Shown piece by piece: positions 1 to 6,346 of a DNA stretch of 12,505 nucleotides. Every line of letters starts with the position of its first letter. The stretch's first letter is position 1. The notes beneath the pieces are model-generated. The model had not been told where the DNA came from. It saw only the letters and a program-made list of their open reading frames with translations, and made no database searches. Location of the stretch: positions 1-12,505 of the forward strand of contig DALQ01000113.1 of NCBI GenBank assembly GCA_002496845.1. Direction: 5' to 3'. The translations under genes were made by a program, and so were the position numbers. The DNA comes from Euryarchaeota archaeon UBA495. GTDB lineage: Archaea; Thermoplasmatota; Poseidoniia; Poseidoniales; Poseidoniaceae.

Positions 1-885
1 CATGAAGAATTCCTTGGGGTGAATCCATGCTTCTTCGAGGGCGTCGAGAACGTCCCAGCTGACCGGGTCGCATACCGAGATGGCAATCACGCCGTCGAAA
101 TCGAATCGAATACGCAGCGGATCGTCGCGGCTCGGCATCCAGACGTCGAGGACTTCGCCGCGCAATCGGGCTTGTCCTCGCTCAAGGTCCGTGTTGGTGC
201 GCACGTATTGGAGCCCGACGAGGGCTTTCATCAGATCCTGCGGCTCGATGGCCTGGCCCACATGCACCCTGAGATGGTGCTCGAGGAAGGTCTCAGGCGG
301 GTTGAGCCCGTAGATGCACGAGACGGAGGACACGATGACGCAATCTGGACGGGACACCAGGCTTGCCACGGCAGAGAATCGCTCTTGCTCGATCCGCTCG
401 TTGATGGAGAGTTCCTTGTCGATGTACAGGTCACGCTTTGGAAGGTAGGCTTCCGGTTGGTAGTAGTCGTAATGCGAAACGAAGTACTCCACGGCGTTTT
501 CAGGGAAGTATCCTGCCAGTTCATGATGCAACTGACGGGCGAGGGTCTTGTTGTGCGAGATGATCAGCGTAGGGATGTTCAGGCGCTCAATGACGTTCGC
601 CATGGCGAAGGTCTTGCCTGAACCGGTCACGCCAAGCAGCACGCACCGTTCTTGTCCGGCCTCGATTTGCTCGACCAATTGTTCGATGGCTTCCGGTTGG
701 TCGCCCGCAGGATCGTGCTCCGAATGCAGACGAAATCGACTGACGTCAGGGCTGAGGTGCTCCATCGAGGCCCCTTCAAGGGCACGGGAGAGGTCGAAGG
801 GGTCCCGCTCTTGCAGGTCCACCTCGCCCACATCGAGGTTGGCGCGGGCCTCGAAGGACCCGTCATCGTCCCATTCATCGACCAC
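1..885 (-). CDS. uvrB: UvrB, excinuclease ABC subunit B (N-terminal part, cut by window edge)
   Basis: This is the damage-verifying helicase-like subunit of the UvrABC nucleotide excision repair complex, a cytoplasmic DNA-binding ATPase. Reading the minus strand gives the family signature in order: a PAGDQPEAI element, the Walker A GVTGSGKT (about 615-640), then HNKTLA, the DNA-gripping beta-hairpin YDYYQPEAYLP (about 440-475), and SSVSCIYGL (about 305-335). The reading frame is still open at base 1, so only about 295 residues of a protein that is usually 650-700 residues long are present. The start is uncertain. The ATG at 765 gives the normal UvrB N-terminus. A GTG at 885 adds an acidic, aspartate-rich 40-residue extension whose composition looks coding, and I took that longer form. 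No clear Shine-Dalgarno motif precedes either start. It is the last visible gene of the leftward train, 41 bases after the SDR stop. UvrB is patchily distributed in archaea and is usually taken as bacterial in origin. Confidence 0.93.
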   Translation of the reverse strand, partial: MVDEWDDDGSFEARANLDVGEVDLQERDPFDLSRALEGASMEHLSPDVSRFRLHSEHDPAGDQPEAIEQLVEQIEAGQERCVLLGVTGSGKTFAMANVIERLNIPTLIISHNKTLARQLHHELAGYFPENAVEYFVSHYDYYQPEAYLPKRDLYIDKELSINERIEQERFSAVASLVSRPDCVIVSSVSCIYGLNPPETFLEHHLRVHVGQAIEPQDLMKALVGLQYVRTNTDLERGQARLRGEVLDVWMPSRDDPLRIRFDFDGVIAISVCDPVSWDVLDALEEAWIHPKEFFM

Positions 886-910
886 GCACCAAGGCGGTCG
901 GGCGCCGGTT

Positions 911-929
911 TGAACCCTTGTGGGGCTCA
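911..929 (-). other. Stem-loop at the SDR stop codon
   Basis: On the minus strand the TGA stop of the SDR gene begins a seven-pair stem (one G.U wobble) closing a five-base loop. It lies between the SDR gene and uvrB. No T-run follows, so it is not a typical intrinsic or archaeal terminator. It may be an intercistronic processing or stability element, or chance in GC-rich DNA. Confidence 0.3.
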
Positions 930-1658
930 GGGGAGGTAAAGCCCGCCGTTCACGTGCAGCACGGCGCCGGTCATGTAGGCGCTGTCCTCGCCGATCAGGA
1001 AGGACACGGCGCCGGCCATGTCATCCGGCGAGCCCAACCGTCGCAACGGGACCTCCGCCTCACGCGTGCTTCGCTTCTCAGGCGTGTCGGCCGACAACAG
1101 GTCGGTGTCCACGTACCCTGGCGCGAGGACGTTGACGCGCTGGCCGCGAGGGCCTGCGTCTTGAGCCAGCGAGCGAGCCCATGCTTGCAAGGCCGCCTTC
1201 GAGGCGCTGTAGTCGGCGCCGTGGGGGGAGCCACGCGTTCCCAGTTGCGAACCCACGACCACGATGCGTGCGCCGGTGGCCAAATGCGGTTGAACTGCGG
1301 CCCAGACGAGGAAGGCGCCTCGAAAGTTCACGGCCATGGTACGGTCAAGATGGTCGACGTCCAACTCGCCAGCAGGCACCCGGTCGTAGCGCCCGTGGTT
1401 CAGCACCAATGCGTCCACGCTTCGTGCCATCCATGGGTGGCTGGCCAGCAAAGCGACCTCATCTTCGGCGGCACAATCGATCTTCACGGCAAGGGCATCG
1501 CCGCCCGCTTCTCGGATGGCGTCCACCACGAACTCTGCCGGCCGGGAGGAGGTCGTGTAGGTCAACAGGACGTCGTAGCCGTCCTTGGCCAGTCGCTTGC
1601 ATACGGCAGCACCGATGCCTCGGCCACCGCCGGTGACCAGCGCCACAGGGCGGCTCAC
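927..1658 (-). CDS. Short-chain dehydrogenase/reductase, FabG-like
   Basis: This is a 243-residue classical SDR, the usual length for the family, expected to be a cytoplasmic NAD(P)-dependent oxidoreductase of a hydroxyl/keto substrate. Visible motifs are the Rossmann nucleotide loop TGGGRGIG (9-16), the LVLNHG element (84-89, replacing the usual NNAG), the catalytic Asn111, Ser137 and the YSASK motif (Tyr150, Lys154). An arginine in the glycine loop is common in NADPH-using FabG proteins. The C-terminus has the usual PGYVDTDLL and HVNGG segments. The GTG start overlaps the TGA of the upstream pyrophosphohydrolase gene (shared GTGA) and has a strong GGAGG ribosome site seven bases upstream, so the start is well supported and translation is probably coupled. 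The substrate cannot be read from the sequence. FabG-type 3-oxoacyl reduction is possible, but so is a sugar, quinone-precursor or xenobiotic substrate. Confidence 0.88.
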   Translation of the reverse strand: MSRPVALVTGGGRGIGAAVCKRLAKDGYDVLLTYTTSSRPAEFVVDAIREAGGDALAVKIDCAAEDEVALLASHPWMARSVDALVLNHGRYDRVPAGELDVDHLDRTMAVNFRGAFLVWAAVQPHLATGARIVVVGSQLGTRGSPHGADYSASKAALQAWARSLAQDAGPRGQRVNVLAPGYVDTDLLSADTPEKRSTREAEVPLRRLGSPDDMAGAVSFLIGEDSAYMTGAVLHVNGGLYLP

Positions 1659-2053
1659 GACTTCTCCTCCGTGTGCTTGTCGAGGATGGCTGCAAGTTCA
1701 GGGGGCGTCCAGCCTTCGGGCTTCATGACCTTCCCGTCCTCTCGGCGCAGGACCTTTCCGTCCACCAATTTGGCCATGTTGGAACGATGGACTTCGGCGA
1801 AGGCCTCGTCGTAGAGATGATGCAGGCCGTGGTTGATGATCGATCCTGCAAGGATGTAGCCGATGTCCGCAAGCGCATCAAGGACCTCGACAAGGTCTCC
1901 ATCAGCGAGGGCTTGCGCATACTCTTCCACTTCTTCGCGCAACAGTTTGACCCGAAGGGCTGCGAGGTCCTCAGGGCCCAAACCCGGAGCGTCCAGCTTT
2001 GGGATTTCGAAGGATTGGTTGAACTCCAGCAACGCCGTCAGCATCGGATTCAT
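1655..2053 (-). CDS. MazG/HisE-like all-alpha NTP pyrophosphohydrolase
   Basis: This small cytoplasmic protein (132 residues from the ATG at 2053) is of the all-alpha NTP pyrophosphohydrolase superfamily, which hydrolyses nucleoside triphosphates or related compounds to monophosphate and PPi using Mg ions. The metal-binding pattern is visible: REEVEEY (39-45) gives the ExxE half, and EVLDALADIGYI (57-68) gives the second acidic half. The C-terminal stretch EVHRSNMAKL (87-96), followed by a DGKV repeat and KPEGWTPP, is typical of single-domain family members related to phosphoribosyl-ATP pyrophosphohydrolase. A longer form from a TTG at 2086 would add 11 basic residues. I prefer the ATG because the conserved helix begins immediately after it. 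The gene lies 48 bases behind ubiA and overlaps the SDR start. The substrate is unknown; house-cleaning of damaged nucleotides is the usual guess. Confidence 0.8.
   Translation of the reverse strand: MNPMLTALLEFNQSFEIPKLDAPGLGPEDLAALRVKLLREEVEEYAQALADGDLVEVLDALADIGYILAGSIINHGLHHLYDEAFAEVHRSNMAKLVDGKVLRREDGKVMKPEGWTPPELAAILDKHTEEKS
1666..1670 (-). promoter_or_regulatory. Ribosome binding site of the SDR gene
   Basis: GGAGG on the minus strand lies inside the last codons of the pyrophosphohydrolase gene, with seven bases between it and the GTG at 1658. It decides the SDR start and shows that this organism uses Shine-Dalgarno initiation at least within operons. Confidence 0.75.
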
Positions 2054-2101
2054 GCGGTGAAGCGTGACCGTGCGGCCCTTGAGCAATCCGCTCGGTCCGT
2101 C

Positions 2102-2989
2102 CTATGCGACAACAGCGGTTGGTTCGGTCATGAAACTGAGCATTAGGGCGGCCAACAAGGCCCACCCAGTCAGCATCGACACGCGAAACAGCGTCGTTTG
2201 GAAATCGGCCATCCGGTCCATCCGCAGCACGACTCCGACGTTGGCCAACGCCATCACCCCGGCGGCCGCGAGGAACCAGATGCTCTCCACAGGGTCTGAC
2301 ACGGCGAAGCACGCAAACCATACGAGCGAGAGTTGGACGGTGGTTCGGGTCGTGGTCCGTTCATCAAAGCGCGACGGGAAGGAGTGGATGCCCTGCTCTC
2401 GGTCGCTTTCCACGTCCATGCGAGCGTAGTTGATGTCGAAGGCCGTGATCCAAAAGGCGACACCGAGTGAAATGGGCAGGACGGTGGGCGCCCACAAGGC
2501 GTCGGTGATGGCGGCCCAGCCGTGCACGTCGGCGGCCATGGCCACCCAAGCACCGGCAGGCGCCAAGCCGAGGCAAAGGCCGAGCCAGAAGTGGCACAAC
2601 CACGTGAAGCGCTTCATGTACGGATAGGCCACGAAGGCCAACACGGGCAACCACGCCATCATCAGCGCCACCTGGTTCAACAAACCCGCACTGACGAGAA
2701 GCATCGCGAGGAACACCGCGGCCAACATCCACGCCGTTTGCAGGCTCATGCTGCCCGAGGCCAAGTGGCGCCCCTGCGTACGGGGGTTGGCCGCGTCGAT
2801 GTCTCGGTCGATGATGCGGTTCAGGGCCATGGCCAAGCCACGTGCACCGACCGCTGCAAGAAGGATCCACAGGAGGTCAATCCCCGGGTCGAGGTCGAAT
2901 TCCGCGAGGGCGAGCACATACCCCATCAGCACGAAAGGCAACGAGAAGAGCGTGTGCTCCACTTTCACGAATTCAAGCACGCTGCGCAC
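2102..2989 (-). CDS. ubiA: UbiA-family polyprenyltransferase, MqnP-like
   Basis: This 295-residue integral membrane prenyltransferase transfers a polyprenyl chain from its diphosphate to an aromatic acceptor. Both Mg-diphosphate motifs are present: NRIIDRDID (Asn57, Asp61, Asp65) followed by NPRTQGRHLASG, and DINYARMDVESD (185-196). About eight or nine hydrophobic segments cover the rest. The N-terminal FVKVEHTLFSLPF and the NPRT/LASG context resemble 4-hydroxybenzoate-type and futalosine-pathway (MqnP) enzymes more than lipid geranylgeranylglyceryl transferases. The GTG start at 2989 lies seven bases after the UbiD-family stop, so the two genes are almost certainly cotranscribed. That pairing of decarboxylase and prenyltransferase is the main reason to assign it to respiratory quinone synthesis. 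Alternatives within the superfamily (digeranylgeranylglyceryl phosphate synthase, heme O synthase) are less likely from the motifs. Confidence 0.88.
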   Translation of the reverse strand: MRSVLEFVKVEHTLFSLPFVLMGYVLALAEFDLDPGIDLLWILLAAVGARGLAMALNRIIDRDIDAANPRTQGRHLASGSMSLQTAWMLAAVFLAMLLVSAGLLNQVALMMAWLPVLAFVAYPYMKRFTWLCHFWLGLCLGLAPAGAWVAMAADVHGWAAITDALWAPTVLPISLGVAFWITAFDINYARMDVESDREQGIHSFPSRFDERTTTRTTVQLSLVWFACFAVSDPVESIWFLAAAGVMALANVGVVLRMDRMADFQTTLFRVSMLTGWALLAALMLSFMTEPTAVVA

Positions 2990-2996
2990 GTCGATG

Positions 2997-4958
2997 TCAG
3001 GCCCCCCCGTTTGGGAAACGGAGGTGCGGAGGCCATGAGTACTCCGCCAACTCTGGATGTGCGGCGACCTTCTCCAAGGTCTCAGGGCTGTGCAGCGTCA
3101 CCGCAGGCCAACGACGCACGCCATGGGCTTCAGAAGGAATCGGTGTCGTGGCGTCCCAACACAAGCGTGCACGTGCGCCGTCAAAGGTCAGGCCTCGCCC
3201 CACGTCAAAGCGGCAAAACAGCTGCCAAAGCATGCGACGTCGGGCTTTGGGTCCGTGCAAATCCAAGTCATCGTCGGTGACGATGAGCCAGCGCAAATCC
3301 TTGGCTGCTTCCAATTGCCAAATTTGATTTTTCAATTGGTCAATCTTTTCTTGACGAGCGGCCTCAAGCGCGTCGCCTTCCGGCGTGACTTCGGACCCCG
3401 TCCTTGGTGAAGGCCTGCCTTCGACCGAGACGCTGACTACGAGGATGCTGCTGCGAAGCAGTCGCGCGTCTTCGGCCCCGTCGAGGGCCAGCACGGCCGA
3501 CAGGTCCTCGCCGGCCCATCCTGGCGCTTCCGCTTCCCCACGCCGCCAATCGGGCGTGTCTTGGCGGAAGGATCCGAGCAGCGGTGCTTCTCCGGAACGT
3601 GGATCGGTCCCGGGAATGGAGGTGGCGTCAATGATGACCTTGTCGTGGACGTTCTCGTAGGGGCTTGCGGCTTCGAGTGCATCAGCGACCATGCCTTCGA
3701 GGACGATGACGTCCTCGGCCGGGTCGACCTTGTCGTTCAAGTCATCAAGGAAACCCTCCAAGTCCTTCGGGTCACGTTCCGGGTCAACGACGACCATCGA
3801 TTTCAGGAACATCATCTGGCCGGCGCCCATGAGCCCAATGGCCGTCTTTCGCCCCTGACGCGGGTACCGTTGCTTGGAGGCGACGATGGCGAGGTTGTGG
3901 AATCCTGTTTCCAACGGGAGGTGGACGCTAACCACGTCGCGGTGCTGGAAGCGGAGGACTGGGCTGAACTGACGTCCAATCGCCTCGCCGAGGAAGCCGT
4001 CTTCCATGGGCGGCAGTCCAACGATGGTCGCCGGCAGCATGGCATCGGCGCGGCGCGTCACAGCGGTCACGTTCAGCGCAGGGTAATGCCCTGTGAGGGA
4101 GTAGAAGCCGTAGTGGTCACCGAAGGGCCCTTCGACGCGCAAGTCCGTGGGGTCGGTCCATCCCTCAATGACGATGTCCGCCTCGGCGGGGATCCAGAGG
4201 TCTTGCGTCGCCGCTTTGGTCAGGGGCAACCGACGGCGGCCGAGGATGCCTGCGAATTGGTACTCAGAGAGGTTGTCCGGCAACGGAGAAATCGCTGAGA
4301 AAATCAGTTCGGGTGGGCCGCCAAGGCAAATCGCCACCGGCATTTTCACTCCAGCCGCAGCGTGGTCTGCACCGTGCTTGTGGACCTGCCAATGCAGTCC
4401 AGCTTCCTTGGGTCCGAAGATTTGCGACCTGTACATGCCAAGGTTGTGCTCGCCCGAGGCAAGGTCCCTGGTCACCACCAACGGGAGCGTGATGTATGGG
4501 CCACCGTCCATTGGCCACGTCGTAGGAATGGGGAGTTTGGACAAGTCTGGGTCTTTGTCGACGATGCGTTGGACGCGGCCACGGCGCTTCCGCTTTGGAG
4601 CAAAGGCAATCGCGTCCATGGCCAGCGGCAAGGCTTCCCACGGTCGCTTGAGGTAGCGGGGGACATCGGGCTTCATCATGGCCACCATGCGGTCACCGAT
4701 GGCCGTCTCGGTCTCAACACCCAACGCACGAAGCGTTCGGTCCTCGCTTCCAAAGAGGTTCATCACCAGAGGAATTTCGCTGATGGTGCCGTCGGCTAGC
4801 CGAGGTTGTTCAAAGATCACCGCTGGCCCGTCGTTCTTGACCAACAGGTCGGCGATGGCGCCAGCTTCGTGGACGACGTCAACGGGACGAGGGATGCGCA
4901 GCACCTCACCGCGCTGCTCCAAGTGGTCCACCCACCGCTTGAGGGTCCGCCATGCCAC
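2997..4958 (-). CDS. ubiD: UbiD-family prenyl-FMN decarboxylase, MqnL-like
   Basis: This 653-residue member of the UbiD family would decarboxylate an aromatic or unsaturated acid using prenylated FMN, a metal ion and K+. Visible active-site elements are HNLGMYR (171-177; cofactor-binding Asn172 and Arg177), HW (189-190), the metal ligand Glu265 in VIEGW, and EGPFGDHYG (276-284), where Glu276 and Asp281 take the places of the catalytic acidic pair. The later VGLPPMEDG (313-321) and GAGQMMF (378-384) stretches resemble menaquinone-type decarboxylases, many of which also exceed 600 residues. After about residue 455 there is an acidic linker and a C-terminal domain including a short helical segment near 530-552. 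The frame stays open upstream to 5258, but that stretch lies over the divergent gene. I chose the GTG at 4958 because family similarity starts there (AWRTLKRWVD). The gene heads the leftward train, with ubiA seven bases behind. Role in futalosine menaquinone synthesis is inferred; another aromatic acid substrate is possible. Confidence 0.9.
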   Translation of the reverse strand: MAWRTLKRWVDHLEQRGEVLRIPRPVDVVHEAGAIADLLVKNDGPAVIFEQPRLADGTISEIPLVMNLFGSEDRTLRALGVETETAIGDRMVAMMKPDVPRYLKRPWEALPLAMDAIAFAPKRKRRGRVQRIVDKDPDLSKLPIPTTWPMDGGPYITLPLVVTRDLASGEHNLGMYRSQIFGPKEAGLHWQVHKHGADHAAAGVKMPVAICLGGPPELIFSAISPLPDNLSEYQFAGILGRRRLPLTKAATQDLWIPAEADIVIEGWTDPTDLRVEGPFGDHYGFYSLTGHYPALNVTAVTRRADAMLPATIVGLPPMEDGFLGEAIGRQFSPVLRFQHRDVVSVHLPLETGFHNLAIVASKQRYPRQGRKTAIGLMGAGQMMFLKSMVVVDPERDPKDLEGFLDDLNDKVDPAEDVIVLEGMVADALEAASPYENVHDKVIIDATSIPGTDPRSGEAPLLGSFRQDTPDWRRGEAEAPGWAGEDLSAVLALDGAEDARLLRSSILVVSVSVEGRPSPRTGSEVTPEGDALEAARQEKIDQLKNQIWQLEAAKDLRWLIVTDDDLDLHGPKARRRMLWQLFCRFDVGRGLTFDGARARLCWDATTPIPSEAHGVRRWPAVTLHSPETLEKVAAHPELAEYSWPPHLRFPNGGA

Positions 4959-5054
4959 GGACGGCTGTCTGTGGTTTTGCCTTTGGACCTTCGCTGAAGT
5001 CCATGACGCGGTGCAGACGCACCATTGATGGACTCCATCCGCCCAAGCCGGGCC
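4959..5054. promoter_or_regulatory. Divergent intergenic region with presumed back-to-back promoters
   Basis: This 96-base gap separates the first genes of the two outward-facing trains, so both promoters should lie here or just inside the coding ends. I see no clear TATA box at the expected distance for either start, and neither start has a Shine-Dalgarno motif, which would fit leaderless transcripts. The gap contains a nested dyad at 4998-5034. The promoter assignment is positional inference. Confidence 0.4.
4998..5034. promoter_or_regulatory. Nested inverted repeat, candidate operator or leader hairpin
   Basis: Outer arms AGTCCAT (4998-5004) and ATGGACT (5028-5034) are a perfect seven-base dyad. 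Inner arms GGTGC (5010-5014) and GCACC (5019-5023) share nearly the same centre and close the four-base loop AGAC. The right outer arm contains the alternative ATG at 5028 of the flavoprotein gene. It could be an operator for a dimeric regulator or, if transcribed, a hairpin covering that ATG. Confidence 0.4.
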
Positions 5055-6296
5055 ATGGCGGATGACTCCGACGTCGACGTTGACCTTGTGGTCATTGGCG
5101 CCGGGCCGGGCGGCGGCTCGGCTGCTCTTCACGCTTCGAGGCTTGGCCTCTCTGTGATGGTCCTCGAGGCCGACCCAGAAATCGGTACCCCCGTCCATTG
5201 CGGCGAATGCCTGTCGCATCTGGCCACGGAGCAACTTGAGTTGGACCTTCCAGATCACGTCATTGCGCTTGCGGTCGACGGCGTCCGCGTCATCTTCCCC
5301 GACGGCACGGCGAAGATGCTCACCGAGCCCGGCTACGTCCTAGAAAAGCACCTCTTTGAGCGATGGATCATGGAGCAAGCCAAGGAACAGGGCGCCGACG
5401 TACATTTGGGCCATCGTGTGACCAAAATGGAACGAGAACGCAACAGCGAAAATCAATTTTCCAATTGGAATCTCGACGGCCGAGGTGACGCTTTCCCAAT
5501 CCGGTGCCGCGGCGTCGTTGATGCATCGGGCGTGTATGGGGCGGCCTCGAAAATTCTCGACATGCCAGGTGAAGTCGAAGTCATTGCGGGCTTTCAATAC
5601 GAATTGAACGATGTGGAGAACGACGGTTACCTCGATTTCTACATTCAGCCCGAGTACGCCCCTCACGGGTACGTGTGGATGATCCCAAAAGCCGGTGATC
5701 GGGCCAACGTCGGGTTGGTGACCACCGAAAAGAAAGGCGCCAAAAAGTACCTGGATCAATTCATTGAGGACACCTACCTGAACGGCAAACCCCACGTGAA
5801 CCCTCCATGGCGCAAAGAGGGCATCAAGGTCCGACCCTTTGGAGGGACCATTCCCATCTCTGGGCCGAGGCCAAGCACGGTGGAGGACGGTCTCTTGCTG
5901 GTCGGTGACGCCGCCGGCTTCACGTCGCCCTTGTTTGAGGGCGGCACCCATCTGGCGTTGTGGTCCGGACGGGCTGCTGCGGAGACCTTTGCGGAAGCCC
6001 TCGGGTCAGGATTGCCGACCAAAGCCAGGCTCAGCGGCTACCAAAAGCGCTGGAAAGGGACCTTCCCTCCGTACCACAAAATCCTCCGCGGGAAGACGGC
6101 CTTGTACGATCTGAGCGACGAGGAGATGTCCGCGATGGCGCACTGCCTTCCCGAAGAGCTCGGCTCCATGTCACCGTTGCAGAAGTTGGGCGTCGGCCTG
6201 AAGATCCTGGTGCGCCGCCCTGCCTTGTTGACCAAGCGCGTCATTTCCGTGTTGCTTTCCTTCGGATATTCTCGCGCCAAGCACTTCGGCTGGTGA
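5055..6296 (+). CDS. Geranylgeranyl reductase family FAD-dependent protein
   Basis: This 413-residue flavoprotein of the geranylgeranyl reductase family uses FAD and a reductant to saturate isoprenoid double bonds at the membrane. Visible parts are the N-terminal FAD-binding GAGPGGG (15-21) with a ValLeuGlu end of the second strand, a cysteine pair in HCGEC (48-52), the family motif PHGYVWMIP (a PxxYxWxFP-type active-site loop with Ile for Phe), and the second FAD motif GDAAGFTSPLFEGG followed by an Ala/Ser-Gly helix. The C-terminal tail is basic and fits membrane association. An ATG at 5028 would add nine residues. I prefer 5055 because the acidic N-terminus and Rossmann strand follow it directly and 5028 lies within a dyad. 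It is transcribed divergently from the UbiD/UbiA genes, and ccmF follows after 50 bases. The substrate may be archaeal ether lipids or a quinone side chain; the sequence does not decide. Confidence 0.88.
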   Translation: MADDSDVDVDLVVIGAGPGGGSAALHASRLGLSVMVLEADPEIGTPVHCGECLSHLATEQLELDLPDHVIALAVDGVRVIFPDGTAKMLTEPGYVLEKHLFERWIMEQAKEQGADVHLGHRVTKMERERNSENQFSNWNLDGRGDAFPIRCRGVVDASGVYGAASKILDMPGEVEVIAGFQYELNDVENDGYLDFYIQPEYAPHGYVWMIPKAGDRANVGLVTTEKKGAKKYLDQFIEDTYLNGKPHVNPPWRKEGIKVRPFGGTIPISGPRPSTVEDGLLLVGDAAGFTSPLFEGGTHLALWSGRAAAETFAEALGSGLPTKARLSGYQKRWKGTFPPYHKILRGKTALYDLSDEEMSAMAHCLPEELGSMSPLQKLGVGLKILVRRPALLTKRVISVLLSFGYSRAKHFGW

Positions 6297-6307
6297 CCGC
6301 CGCGCGC

Positions 6308-6336
6308 GAGGCAAGGTTCACGACGTGAGCCTCCTC
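6308..6336 (+). other. Stem-loop between the flavoprotein gene and ccmF
   Basis: GAGG (6308-6311) and AGGTTCAC (6314-6321) pair with GTGAGCCT (6325-6332) and CCTC (6333-6336). This gives a 12-pair hairpin with one G.U pair, a two-base bulge and a three-base loop. It nearly fills the 50-base gap and ends ten bases before the ccmF ATG. No T-run follows. It may attenuate, stabilise or process the message. Confidence 0.4.
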
Positions 6337-6346
6337 CATTGGACCG

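Noticed and set aside
918..1814. A 298-codon open frame on the plus strand
   Set aside because: It lies antisense to the SDR and pyrophosphohydrolase genes, which have full family motifs. Its translation shows no recognisable domain, and long antisense frames are expected in GC-rich DNA.
3002..3008. Run of seven C (G on the coding strand) at the UbiD end, possible frameshift or slippage site
   Set aside because: It encodes the last residues before the stop, both neighbouring frames are intact, and nothing suggests a fused UbiD-UbiA product.
3561..4298. A 245-codon open frame on the plus strand
   Set aside because: It is antisense to the catalytic core of the UbiD-family gene, which carries all expected active-site motifs.
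4959..5258. N-terminal extension of the UbiD-family protein by 100 codons
   Set aside because: The extension runs across the divergent region and into the flavoprotein coding sequence. Its composition is unlike the rest, and family similarity begins at the GTG at 4958.
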